DNA of 64,000 bases from Prochlorococcus sp. AG-347-M15 (GCA_003281185.1 QCCS01000006.1:44143-108142), one strand, 5' to 3'. Positions 6,423 through 13,837 are shown, numbered from the stretch's first letter. Notes: generated by a model from the sequence alone, not told the origin. Made by a program: numbers and translations.

Positions 6423-7289
6423 CTAATCTGAGAAATTTGATGATTTGATAATTTCCCATGCTTCTAAAGCAGTGTCTGCATATTCAAAAAGATTTAAGTC
6501 CTCATCTGCAATTAATCCAATATCAGCTAGATATTCTAAGTTTATTATCCTATCCCAATACTCTCTACCAAAAAGTATTATTGGAATTTTAGTTTTCATG
6601 CCTGTTTGACAAAGTGTCAATAGTTCAAATAATTCATCTAGTGTTCCAAAACCCCCAGGAAAAAATACAGCGGCTACTGATCGCATAACAAAATGGATCT
6701 TTCTTAATGCAAAATAATTAAATTTAAAGCAAAGATTGGGAGTTATAAAAGCATTTGGTATTTGTTCATTAGGGAGACTGATATTTAACCCTATAGACTT
6801 ACAATTTGCTTCAAATGCACCTCTATTCGCTGCTTCCATAATTCCTGGCCCCCCACCTGTTACAATCACGTGAGAATTGCAGTTTTTGTTTTGATTGCTA
6901 ATTGAAGCAAGTTTGGAAAACTCCTTTGCAGATTGATAGTAATGACTCATTAGAAGCAAATTTTCTAATCTATTTAAATTTCGTTTAAGAAGTATCGATT
7001 TAGGATTTTTTTTAATTAACTCTTTTATATTTTCAATTCTCTTTTTTGTATTTGATTCTTCTGTGATGCATGCGCCTCCAAAAATAATTATGGTTGAAAG
7101 AATTTTATTTTCTTCAAGGATTAAATCTGGTTTAGTAATTTCAAGAAGCATTCTGACTCCACGCATTTCATTTCGGCTAAGTAAACCAATATCTTCTTGA
7201 GCCAATTTATAAGTATCAGAATTAATAATTAAATTCAGGTTTTTTAAATTATTAATTTTAGGCGACATATACTTTTTAGTTTTTTTCAT
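6423..7289 (-). CDS. LOG-family protein (cytokinin riboside 5'-monophosphate phosphoribohydrolase-like)
   Basis: About 288 aa. Rossmann-fold family once annotated as lysine decarboxylase; members release free bases from nucleoside monophosphates. Both signatures are present: GGGPGIMEAANRGAFEA and PGGFGTLDELFELLTL. A long N-terminal extension (about 130 aa) precedes the core, as in the type-II/large LOG subgroup. The ATG used lies 1 nt after the upstream stop codon; a TTG at 7298 is an alternative. Probably co-transcribed with 7291-7809. Confidence 0.88.
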   Translation of the reverse strand: MKKTKKYMSPKINNLKNLNLIINSDTYKLAQEDIGLLSRNEMRGVRMLLEITKPDLILEENKILSTIIIFGGACITEESNTKKRIENIKELIKKNPKSILLKRNLNRLENLLLMSHYYQSAKEFSKLASISNQNKNCNSHVIVTGGGPGIMEAANRGAFEANCKSIGLNISLPNEQIPNAFITPNLCFKFNYFALRKIHFVMRSVAAVFFPGGFGTLDELFELLTLCQTGMKTKIPIILFGREYWDRIINLEYLADIGLIADEDLNLFEYADTALEAWEIIKSSNFSD

Positions 7290-7290
7290 T

Positions 7291-7809
7291 TCAAACAAGA
7301 GTTTTAACTTTTCTTTCTAGAGGATTAAAAAAGACTCTTTTGATTTTTTTATTTTCGTAAATCCAATAAACAGGTGGACTTTTTCTGGCCTTAATTAAAT
7401 TAATTTTGTCTAATTTTTGTGGGATAAATTCTTTAGTAGCATCAAAAAATTTATCTCTTTTGGGTTGATTTAAAACAATACTACCTTCTTTCCCTGAGAT
7501 TGATCTGTGATAAGTTCCTATAGGAATTTCTAATGCTCCCATAGATCTATTTAAATAAATCACATGATGAGGTTCATCCCAGAAAGGATTTATTAAAAAA
7601 AATGTTCTTTCTCCTGTGATAACTAAATTGTGGTCAATTTGATGATTGTGAACATAGTATTGCTCATCTTTTAAATCATCTGGAGGAGAGATAGCTTTCC
7701 CAGAATGGATCACAACATCAGAACCATTAGAACTATCTATGCCTGCATCGAAGAATGTAACTTTTGAAGTCTCTCTAAAAACATTTATTGGGAAGAATCT
7801 TAATTCCAT
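7291..7809 (-). CDS. cupin-like conserved hypothetical protein
   Basis: 172 aa. Beta-rich sequence with YYVHNHQIDHNLVITGERTF (cupin-type His positions), IYLNRSMGALEIPIGTYHRS and a basic C-terminal tail. This pattern resembles cupin or WxcM/FdtA-type sugar isomerases, but the key residues are not enough to assign a reaction. It is directly upstream of the LOG gene, spaced for translational coupling. Confidence 0.65.
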   Translation of the reverse strand: MELRFFPINVFRETSKVTFFDAGIDSSNGSDVVIHSGKAISPPDDLKDEQYYVHNHQIDHNLVITGERTFFLINPFWDEPHHVIYLNRSMGALEIPIGTYHRSISGKEGSIVLNQPKRDKFFDATKEFIPQKLDKINLIKARKSPPVYWIYENKKIKRVFFNPLERKVKTLV

Positions 7810-7886
7810 GGTACAAACTCCCTTTTTGAAAATTTATAAATACAAAAAAATGTATTTACTTTTTAAAAATAACTATTTATTGATGT

Positions 7887-8033
7887 TTAATTGCAACAAA
7901 CCAAGCAATCTTCTTGATTTGGATAATCAGTGCATTCTTTATTTAAAATTTCTTCCAAAAAATCTACTTTCTTAACATAATCAAGATCTTTTAATTCTTT
8001 GTTTGGAACCGTGAATTGTGTTTGTAGTTTCAT
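7887..8033 (-). CDS. 48-aa cysteine-tailed protein, paralogue of 8236-8388
   Basis: Starts MKLQTQFTVPNKELKDLDYV after a GGAGA site. The C-terminus carries NKECTDYPNQEDCLVCCN. The gene at 8236 ends NKECAEHPSKNHCKIFCD, so the C-x8-C-x2-C-type tail is conserved and may bind metal or form disulfides. Together with 8049-8150 these form a small minus-strand cluster. Confidence 0.6.
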   Translation of the reverse strand: MKLQTQFTVPNKELKDLDYVKKVDFLEEILNKECTDYPNQEDCLVCCN

Positions 8034-8048
8034 TTTTTGTTCTCCTAG

Positions 8049-8150
8049 TTAATACTGTTTTTTGAATCCATTCCAAGTTTGAGAAAACCTTAATCCCAAA
8101 TAAGAAATTAAAATTGTCCAAAATAAAATCTCTATACCTAAATTAGTCAT
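8049..8150 (-). CDS. 33-aa membrane micro-protein
   Basis: Strong ribosome-binding site (AAGGAGGCC) before ATG. Product MTNLGIEILFWTILISYLGL followed by RFSQTWNGFKKQY: one transmembrane helix and a short basic tail. It lies between two paralogous Cys-tail genes. Function unknown. Confidence 0.6.
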   Translation of the reverse strand: MTNLGIEILFWTILISYLGLRFSQTWNGFKKQY

Positions 8151-8235
8151 TTGCTTGGCCTCCTTTCTATCTGATTATTCTTTAGTACGGGTATTATGTA
8201 AAAATCAAGCGTAAGAATACCTAAAAGTTAAATTT

Positions 8236-8388
8236 TTAATCACAAAAAATCTTGCAATGGTTTTTACTCGGATGTTCTGCACATTCTTTATTCCAATAAG
8301 CTTTAATTTCTTTGAGCTTATTGTCATATGAAAGGTCTTTTTTATCCAAATTAATTTCTTGGATAGTAAATGTGTCATTTAGTGCCAT
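8236..8388 (-). CDS. 50-aa cysteine-tailed protein
   Basis: The start is set at MALNDTFTIQEINLDKKDL because its paralogue (7887-8033) has the same length and the extra in-frame upstream codons overlap the repeated element 8451-8488. The tail YWNKECAEHPSKNHCKIFCD holds the conserved cysteines. Soluble. Function unknown, perhaps redox or metal binding. Confidence 0.6.
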   Translation of the reverse strand: MALNDTFTIQEINLDKKDLSYDNKLKEIKAYWNKECAEHPSKNHCKIFCD

Positions 8389-8450
8389 AAGACTTACCCT
8401 TTGACTACACATATGTTCTAATTCATTTAAATAGTAAATTTCAAGTTTTA

Positions 8451-8488
8451 TGTGTGCGGTTAGAGGAACAAAATTGTACGGATTAAGG
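8451..8488 (-). promoter_or_regulatory. repeated upstream element, copy 2
   Basis: Plus-strand TGTGTGCGGTTAGAGGAACA then AAATTGTACGGATTAAGG; it matches the element at 3511-3549 and lies 63 nt before the start of 8236-8388. Probably a promoter or leader shared by two small genes. Confidence 0.45.
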
Positions 8489-8626
8489 ATCAAAAAAAAA
8501 TCTCAAATTATGAATAATTGCAGGGAAAATATCTTCAAAAAAATTATTCCAAATTTAAAAAAATTTGTATAAATTTTGCTTAGCAATTATATTCTCTTAA
8601 TAACTTCTTACGTCTGCTATTAGCTA

Positions 8627-8752
8627 TCATTCATCTAATCTATCTGCATATTCTCTTAAAATCTCAGCCATCTTCTGAGGTGGAATTTCTTGTTGATATT
8701 CTCTACATAAATCAAAAAATTTATCCAAAAAATCTTTCATTGAAGATGACAT
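8627..8752 (-). CDS. 41-aa acidic hypothetical protein
   Basis: Product MSSSMKDFLDKFFDLCREYQ then QEIPPQKMAEILREYADRLDE, fully helical and soluble, resembling a small protein-interaction helix hairpin. It is the last of four tightly packed minus-strand micro-genes (9103 down to 8627), 5 nt after 8758-8853. Confidence 0.6.
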   Translation of the reverse strand: MSSSMKDFLDKFFDLCREYQQEIPPQKMAEILREYADRLDE

Positions 8753-8757
8753 AAAAA

Positions 8758-8853
8758 TTAGCGTTTCATTTTAAAAGTAAAGTATGCAAACCCACCAAGC
8801 AATAAAAGACTCACAACCCCATAAGTAATTGCTATGCCGTAAATGTATGTCAT
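8758..8853 (-). CDS. 31-aa membrane micro-protein
   Basis: Product MTYIYGIAITYGVVSLLLLG then GFAYFTFKMKR: one Gly-rich transmembrane helix with a basic end. Its ATG overlaps the stop of the upstream gene as ATGA, implying coupled translation. Size and topology are like photosystem or oxidase accessory subunits, but no match is recognised. Confidence 0.6.
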   Translation of the reverse strand: MTYIYGIAITYGVVSLLLLGGFAYFTFKMKR

Positions 8854-8990
8854 TTATTTATAAAGACATAAGCAGAATATAAATAAACTAAGAAAACTCC
8901 AATAGCAATGGAACTTCCATAAATAAGAAAGTTCCAAAATCTATATAAGTTAGGTTTTTTAAATTCTTTTTCTTCTTCTTTAGTAATCAT
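8850..8990 (-). CDS. 46-aa single-pass membrane protein
   Basis: Product MITKEEEKEFKKPNLYRFWN then a transmembrane helix (about residues 21-43). The start overlaps the stop of 8987-9103 (ATGA) and the stop overlaps the next start, so three membrane micro-proteins are translated as a chain. The charged N-terminus is probably cytoplasmic. Confidence 0.6.
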   Translation of the reverse strand: MITKEEEKEFKKPNLYRFWNFLIYGSSIAIGVFLVYLYSAYVFINK

Positions 8991-9103
8991 TTATTTTCTT
9001 TTTCTTTTCTGGCAGCATTACCTTTTGCTCTTAATACCAAAGTTATCGTAAGGGCAGCGCTTAATATCACAGCATCAATTAATAGGTGCGGGGAAATATT
9101 CAT
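8987..9103 (-). CDS. 38-aa membrane micro-protein, first of operon
   Basis: Product MNISPHLLIDAVILSAALTI followed by TLVLRAKGNAARKEKENK: one helix and a strongly basic tail. First gene of the four-gene unit 8627-9103. Repeat element copy 3 (9163-9208), with TTGACA and TATAAA, lies about 60 nt upstream and is the best promoter candidate. Confidence 0.55.
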   Translation of the reverse strand: MNISPHLLIDAVILSAALTITLVLRAKGNAARKEKENK

Positions 9104-9162
9104 AAGCTAAAAAGAGAAATAATAAGAGCCATTATCTTTTCAGCAATGAATCTATTAAATAT

Positions 9163-9208
9163 TAAAAAGAGGGGTTTATACCTTTAAGTTTAAATCGACT
9201 GTCAATCA
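9163..9208 (-). repeat. repeated promoter-like element, copy 3
   Basis: On the minus strand TTGACA, GTCGATTTAAACTTAAAGG, TATAAA, CCCCTC. Compared with copy 1 the -35/-10 words are kept but the hairpin arms no longer match, which favours a promoter role for this copy. It precedes the micro-gene operon 8627-9103. Confidence 0.5.
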
Positions 9209-9252
9209 CTGTCTATTTTAGCTTTTTAGTCTATCTTAAAAAGGTATTTTAT

Positions 9253-9408
9253 TTAACCAGAGCAAGAGAAGGCACCTGTAAGAATATTTTTAAAAATTGG
9301 TGCTTGACCCAATGCGTACAAAAAGAAAGTTGATGATGCAAGAGTAATAGCTATTTTGGAAAGTCTATTAAGTTTTAAATTTGAGACTTTTGCAAATGCA
9401 GAATTCAT
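9253..9408 (-). CDS. 51-aa hypothetical membrane/secreted protein
   Basis: Product MNSAFAKVSNLKLNRLSKIA followed by ITLASSTFFLYALGQAP (a hydrophobic helix) and a tail ending GAFSCSG. It could be a signal-anchored protein. It is transcribed toward the 9163 element. No family recognised. Confidence 0.5.
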   Translation of the reverse strand: MNSAFAKVSNLKLNRLSKIAITLASSTFFLYALGQAPIFKNILTGAFSCSG

Positions 9409-9494
9409 TTTTTGCTTGATTTAATGAACTTATAATAGCTGCATAAATTAAATATTCAGCATCAAAATTTACCAAAGAATAATTTTATTGCGCC

Positions 9495-9690
9495 TTATTT
9501 TTCAGTTTGCATTTTTACGAGTTCAAATTCTTTTTTAGAAACTACTCTAATTTTATATACTGGATATCTTGTCTTAAACCATTTATTGATAGAAATAGCT
9601 ACTCCTTTTAAATCTTGGGCAAAAAATATTGACCCATAAAATCTTAGTTTTAAATTCTTTGAAGAATTCCCAACTTGTAGGGGAAGCCAT
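9495..9690 (-). pseudogene. ORF without usable start; probable 5'-frameshifted gene
   Basis: A 64-codon minus frame reads WLPLQVGNSSKNLKLRFYGS ... KEFELVKMQTEK and looks protein-like (beta strands, basic), but its first codon is preceded by TAA and it has no ATG, GTG or TTG near its 5' end. An ATG at 9690 lies one base out of frame (MASPTSWEFF...). One indel at the 5' end would restore a full gene. Confidence 0.35.
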
Positions 9691-10662
9691 TAAAAATCTA
9701 AAATGAAAAAATATATAATTGTTGAAAAAAAATAAAAATCGACTTATGTGTTTCATTATTTCAAACTTATTTAATGAGAGGATTTATTTGAAGATATAGG
9801 GTTTTCATAAAGTGGTAATAACAAACTTTAAACAAAAGATCTAAATCAATTTTTACCCTTTATGAAAGTATCACTTTTATTTTAGAACTATTTCAAATTA
9901 AAAAAATATCTTCGGAAAGAAGGGGCCAATAAATTGACCCCTCTTGGTGAAACTCTTCCAAAGAAACACCATTAAAATCTTACTCTGAAAGATGCAAAGT
10001 TAAACAAAATAAAAATCAAGATTAACAGCTGCATAATGATTTGCAATAGAGATACTTAACCAAATTAAATCAAATTAAATCAAATAAGTTTTCAATGTTC
10101 AGTAAGCTATTAATTTAAATATTAAAACCTTCAAATAAAAATCTTCTAAATTCAAGAAAAACTTTTGATTGAATTAGATGAAACTTCTACAGATACAATT
10201 GATTCGCCATAATGAGATTCGGCTGATCTTATTAGTAACCAGTAAAAAAAATTAATTAAAGCTTTCTCCACGAGGATTTAGTAACTAATTTTAAGTAACC
10301 TCATAATTTTTGTAATAACAATATACAAAATAAATTTATCAAGCAATAAAGATATTTATCTAATAAAAGCATAGATTCATATTAATTAAAAAAAATTTGC
10401 ATTTATAGGCTTTAGTCCGTTCTATTTTTTTAGCAAAAGAAAAATTGTACCGTAAAGTAACTATATTACTTAGTGACTATAGTAGATTATGAATTAGCCT
10501 TTATTTGTTATTAAGATCAAAATATCTGAGCATAAGTTATTGCTATAAAGTGTATAAGCATGCTACGAGACTTTAGTTATATCAATAGATTCGGTATTTT
10601 TACTCATTGATATATTCATTCTTAGGATAATATTATTGTCGTTGTCTATAGAGGGTTTAATT
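9691..10662. other. about 970 bp without a supportable gene
   Basis: Very AT-rich, with only ORFs under 20 codons. It contains one strong inverted repeat, AGGGGCCAA/TTGACCCCT (about 9922-9942), able to form a hairpin on either strand but without a clear T-run. This is probably decayed sequence or untranslated DNA. Confidence 0.4.
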
Positions 10663-10755
10663 TTGAAAAAAATAATTAAATTTTTTGAACTATTTAAGAG
10701 AAGAATTGAAATTCTAGAGGCAGAGGCTGAATTAAAATTTATATTGGAAAATTAA
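10663..10755 (+). CDS. 30-aa basic/acidic helical ORF (TTG start)
   Basis: TTG after a GAGGG site; product MKKIIKFFELFKRRIEILEA then EAELKFILEN, an amphipathic helix. The same frame continues after two consecutive TAA codons into a 36-codon hydrophobic segment (HCPICAVLAFISFFIGI...), so this may be one part of a broken gene. Confidence 0.35.
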   Translation: MKKIIKFFELFKRRIEILEAEAELKFILEN

Positions 10756-10866
10756 TAAAAGGGATTCCCACATTGCCCCATTTGTGCAGTTTTAGCATTT
10801 ATTTCTTTTTTTATTGGAATTACTACTAATAGTCATATGTTCTTTATTCTTCTAGGATGTTTATAA
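10756..10866 (+). pseudogene. start-less hydrophobic frame after tandem stops
   Basis: In frame with 10663-10755 but separated from it by TAA TAA. It encodes KGFPHCPICAVLAFISFF followed by GITTNSHMFFILLGCL, a CPxC motif beside a transmembrane helix. No start codon is available, hence a remnant or readthrough product. Confidence 0.25.
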
Positions 10867-10910
10867 GAGCAGAATACAATCTTAATATAAAGTTTATTTC
10901 CTATTAATAG

Positions 10911-10959
10911 TTGACATCTAAGTATAAATACTTTATAAATAAAGTGTAGTAAATACTAC
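10911..10959 (+). promoter_or_regulatory. sigma-70 promoter with palindromic spacer
   Basis: TTGACA (10911-10916), a 17-nt spacer, and TATAAA (10934-10939). The spacer contains the 6-2-6 palindrome AAGTATAAATACTT (10920-10933), and a second 6-2-6 palindrome GTAGTAAATACTAC (10946-10959) sits at the predicted start site. This is the layout of an operator-controlled promoter. It drives the DUF4278-like copy at 11044. Confidence 0.7.
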
Positions 10960-11043
10960 AAAATCGTCCGATCTACCATTTGATAGACCGCAGTACGACT
11001 CAAGCCATAGGACGGGGACTTGAGCAAATTAAGGAGCTGCATC
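10960..11043 (+). promoter_or_regulatory. structured 5' leader, possible pseudoknot
   Basis: GC-rich leader between the promoter and ATG 11044. CGTCC (10965-10969) can pair with GGACG (11010-11014) and CTCAAG (10999-11004) with CTTGAG (11019-11024); the two helices cross, giving a pseudoknot topology. An inner TCTA/TAGA stem (10972-10987) is also possible. The ribosome-binding AAGGAG lies just outside the second helix. Confidence 0.4.
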
Positions 11044-11145
11044 ATGGTAAACATGTATTTCAATGGAAAGTCATTCGTATATTGTAGAAAACACGAAGAA
11101 AAGGTAATAAAGCTTATTTATAGAGGATCTAGTTACTTAAAGTAA
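11044..11145 (+). CDS. 33-aa DUF4278-like micro-protein, copy B
   Basis: Same length as copy A (29-130) and identical except for about six residues; product starts MVNMYFNGKSFVYCRK and ends LIYRGSSYLK. AAGGAGCTGCATC provides the ribosome-binding site. Retention of an intact frame while its partner gene (11212-11297) has decayed suggests selection on this gene. Function unknown. Confidence 0.6.
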   Translation: MVNMYFNGKSFVYCRKHEEKVIKLIYRGSSYLK

Positions 11146-11211
11146 TACTTTAAATTTCTTTTTTATATCTAATAAAAATTTATTTAATAAAAACTTTAAA
11201 ATTTTTAATTA

Positions 11212-11297
11212 TCCTTTGCCATACAAGACAAACGAATGAACTAACCAGATTACCAAAAACGAATTTTATATATAAAGAGTTTGTAGGAGAGAACATC
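11212..11297 (+). pseudogene. decayed copy of the 44-aa gene at 189-323
   Basis: Aligns at the DNA level with the middle of 189-323 (CCTTTGCCATAC vs CCTTTTGCCATAC, GATTACCAAAAACGAA vs GATTATCAAAAAAGAA), but lacks the ATG, has a T deletion and carries several in-frame stops. Confidence 0.6.
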
Positions 11298-11405
11298 AGA
11301 GCACTTTTAATAAATCTAATAAATAAGTATTTGAAGGTTTTTAGTCTGCATAAGTTGCTTTAATAAAATTATTGCTATTAATTGATATAGAGATTTTTAT
11401 TACTA

Positions 11406-11495
11406 ATGCCATTAGACTTATTTTTAATGAACATGTGTGTTGTTGTAATTGCTTTATTGATAAGAAGAGAAATTAAACTTAAAAAAGCTAGGTAA
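11406..11495 (+). CDS. 29-aa membrane micro-protein
   Basis: Product MPLDLFLMNMCVVVIALLIR then REIKLKKAR: one helix and a basic tail. No clear ribosome-binding site. A weak but typical picocyanobacterial micro-ORF. Confidence 0.35.
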   Translation: MPLDLFLMNMCVVVIALLIRREIKLKKAR

Positions 11496-11692
11496 TTTTA
11501 TTATTCATCAAATTTTTAAAAAAAGATTGTGCATTTATTTAAGTTTTTTAACTCAGTATTTATTAATACCTTATAAGAAAAACTAATTACTAAGATATTT
11601 TTTTCCTATTTAAAAATCTATATATTCGTATATTTCGTAACGAGAAATTAATTTAGAAATAACTAATTTGTTAAAAGATTTTTTAAAAGGTT

Positions 11693-11749
11693 ATGCAACC
11701 TATTCCTGAAGAACTTTACAAAAAAATAGTTGAGAGTTCTAAAAAATGA
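11693..11749 (+). CDS. 18-codon ORF overlapping the next start
   Basis: Reads MQPIPEELYKKIVESSKK and ends ATGA-overlapped with 11746. It could be a leader peptide for the downstream membrane ORF, or chance. Confidence 0.2.
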   Translation: MQPIPEELYKKIVESSKK

Positions 11750-11873
11750 GTAATTTACTAATTGCTTTATTAGCTTTAGATATAGGTGTTAGTCTCTCTA
11801 AAGTTTTTATTTTTACCTGAAAATCAAATTACTTAGCAAAAAAGAAGCAATTGTTTCTAAAAAAAAGAAATAG
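11746..11873 (+). pseudogene. small membrane-protein gene with a frameshift
   Basis: The first frame reads MSNLLIALLALDIGVSLSK and stops at 11820. A one-base shift near 11805 continues as FYFYLKIKLLSKKEAIVSKK and stops at 11873, giving a plausible helix-plus-basic-tail protein. This is either a broken gene or a sequencing error in the TTTTT runs. Confidence 0.3.
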
Positions 11874-11907
11874 TTATTGTGTTTTCTTTATTTGAAGTAT
11901 TTATTTT

Positions 11908-12015
11908 ATGAAATTTAAAATTGAACCAATAAAGGAGCTACCAACGAGAAGTAAGACCATTAAAAGGGCTATTAACTTCGCTAGTCTCATAAAGATAAAT
12001 CCGAATTTCCTGTAG
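11908..12015 (+). CDS. 35-aa basic hypothetical ORF
   Basis: Product MKFKIEPIKELPTRSKTIKR then AINFASLIKINPNFL. Soluble and basic, with no clear ribosome-binding site. Weak call based on codon composition alone. Confidence 0.3.
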   Translation: MKFKIEPIKELPTRSKTIKRAINFASLIKINPNFL

Positions 12016-12348
12016 ATCTCTTTATCCAGTGAATTTTCCAAATATTATTTACTTTTTTAAAAGTTGAATTAACTGTTAGTAAGTCGTCATAAGTACCCCT
12101 TTGTAAGAAAATTTTGAACCTATTGTAAAAATGCACATTACTATATTTTCGCTTTAAAATTTGAATCGGTGAATTTTGATTATTTATGCCTTTTCTTGAA
12201 CTATATCACCAATAATCATTATCGTTCATATAAACCAAAGGAAGTAACCCCTCTTGTTTAGATTTTTTTTAATGTATAAATTGGAATGAGGTTATTTTAA
12301 AAAAAATTCGTTAGGATGTTCGAAAGAAATAGATTTTTAATGTAGATC
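12016..12348. other. intergenic, nothing recognised
   Basis: About 330 bp of AT-rich DNA without a supportable ORF, strong hairpin or repeat. Confidence 0.4.
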
Positions 12349-12471
12349 ATGATCAATTCAATAAACAAATTATTGCCTGTTGGTAGAAAGTTGAAAAAAT
12401 ATTTGCCTTTTTTTATTGGATTTAAATTACTTACATTTACAGGCTTTATTACTTATTTAATGAATCGCTAA
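12349..12471 (+). CDS. 40-aa membrane micro-protein
   Basis: Product MINSINKLLPVGRKLKKYLP, then one hydrophobic helix (FFIGFKLLTFTGFITYLM). The basic N-terminus predicts a cytoplasmic start. No family recognised. Confidence 0.45.
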   Translation: MINSINKLLPVGRKLKKYLPFFIGFKLLTFTGFITYLMNR

Positions 12472-12512
12472 TTGATATACCCTAAAAAAAAGTTTAACTA
12501 AATTAAAATCTA

Positions 12513-12632
12513 GTGAATAAAGAAGAACGAATAAAAAGATTTAAGTCCATGTCAAGTATCCAAAGACAAGAATTGATATTAAAGAAGATGAAAGAGAAAG
12601 GTATAGAGGTAGGAAGCGGAATTCTTAATTAA
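12513..12632 (+). CDS. 39-aa basic soluble protein (GTG start)
   Basis: GTG start; product MNKEERIKRFKSMSSIQRQE then LILKKMKEKGIEVGSGILN, a charged helix. It lies 41 nt after 12349-12471 in the same direction. No family recognised. Confidence 0.4.
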   Translation: MNKEERIKRFKSMSSIQRQELILKKMKEKGIEVGSGILN

Positions 12633-12739
12633 AAATACGATAGCGAAGAGGTTTATGAGTTAATTCTTATTGCGAATTGCTTCCCAGAATTAAGAGAAAA
12701 AAAATAAAAAAAATATTTGGGATTCTTTAATTTAGTTAT

Positions 12740-13120
12740 TCATTTTGGTTCCCTTAAAGCAGCAATAATTAATCCACCTATCAATCCGAGATTCATAAAA
12801 ACTGCTCTTTGATGGAAAGGGAATACATGAAAAATTATTGTTGTTGGAATAAGAAATAGTAATAAAAAGACTGAACCGATTTTTTGTCTGTCTCCAAATA
12901 TAAAAAATCCAGAACCCAAGATAAGACAAATAATTGCTCCAACTAGAAGAATAGATGAAATTTGTTCAGGAATGCCTTTTGAAGAAATATATTTGACTGT
13001 TCTTTCAAAATTGTTTATTTTGTCAGGTATGGATGAGATGAATATTGCTGAAATTGATAATCTTGAAAAAAAATCTAAAAAAGATTTGATACTTTTATTT
13101 TTCAAAAAAGAATTTTTCAT
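12740..13120 (-). CDS. DoxX family membrane protein
   Basis: 126 aa with four hydrophobic segments. The DoxX-type pattern is visible: FFSRLSISAIFISSIPDKI near the start, GIPEQISSILLVGAIICLILG in the middle (split around residue 60), then the final helix with RAVFMNLGLIGGLI. DoxX proteins are linked to redox and sulfur metabolism, but the exact role here is unknown. A second DoxX gene is at 38751-39302. Confidence 0.8.
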   Translation of the reverse strand: MKNSFLKNKSIKSFLDFFSRLSISAIFISSIPDKINNFERTVKYISSKGIPEQISSILLVGAIICLILGSGFFIFGDRQKIGSVFLLLFLIPTTIIFHVFPFHQRAVFMNLGLIGGLIIAALREPK

Positions 13121-13318
13121 AATTTTATTATAAGAATAAAAATTTATGCTTTTGATAACTAGTTAATTTTTCCAAAATACATTTAAATTTTTCTTAAAGA
13201 GGTTTAGCTCAATTAATAGAAATCTTTTTAATTAATTTGAATCTTTTTAAGGTAATTAATAGTAATTTATGAATTGTCTTTTTATATTTGTGAAAGCATA
13301 AATCTTATTAAAATAAAA

Positions 13319-13837
13319 ATGTTTAAAAAATTTCTTTTAACTTCTTTTTTACTTTTAAGTTCCTTCATAACTATATATCCTTCAAAAAAAGAAAATACTA
13401 ATTTAATTGATTATTGTTATTCCCTCGAAAAGATACTTTCTAGAAATGCAGTAGAAAAAAGCAAAAAAGTATCAGGAAAATATAAGAATTTTGCAAATGA
13501 TATAACTTTATTTGGTATAAATAAAACTAAAGGATCCTTAGTTAGTAAGATAGTTGATCAATATAAAAATTCTAAGAATTCATTTATTATAACTTCTGTA
13601 CCTAATCAAATGTATTGTTTGGCAGGATATTGGGTTGAAAAGGTAAATCCAGGAACATTTCAATCTATTTTTTATGACAAAAGCAAACAAAAAATAAATC
13701 AATATAAGAATATTAAAAAAGAAGCTGATGAATTTATTAAAGATATTGATTCCGAATATAAATCCATACAAAAAAAAATTAATGATATTAATTTACAATA
13801 TAAATCTATACAAAAAAATATTAATGATTTATTTTAA
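13319..13837 (+). CDS. secreted coiled-coil protein, hypothetical
   Basis: The start at MFKKFLLTSFLLLSSF gives a standard signal peptide; an in-frame upstream codon at 13274 would bury it. The mature part is Lys/Asn-rich with two cysteines (NLIDYCYSLE and NQMYCLAGYW). The C-terminus is a predicted coiled coil carrying a tandem duplication of about 14 residues (YKSIQKKINDIN / YKSIQKNINDLF). Probably periplasmic. No family recognised. Confidence 0.65.
   Translation: MFKKFLLTSFLLLSSFITIYPSKKENTNLIDYCYSLEKILSRNAVEKSKKVSGKYKNFANDITLFGINKTKGSLVSKIVDQYKNSKNSFIITSVPNQMYCLAGYWVEKVNPGTFQSIFYDKSKQKINQYKNIKKEADEFIKDIDSEYKSIQKKINDINLQYKSIQKNINDLF

Noticed and set aside
7739..7975. 78-codon plus ORF
   Set aside because: Antisense to the cupin-like gene 7291-7809 and the Cys-tail gene; composition is low-complexity.
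10960..11030. glnA or downstream-peptide (glutamine) riboswitch
   Set aside because: Only GGACGG fits; the conserved GGAAGTA and the 3' closing strand are absent.
12732..12929. 65-codon minus ORF inside the DoxX gene
   Set aside because: Alternate frame of 12740-13120, which has clear DoxX features; the shadow has no helices or motif of its own.
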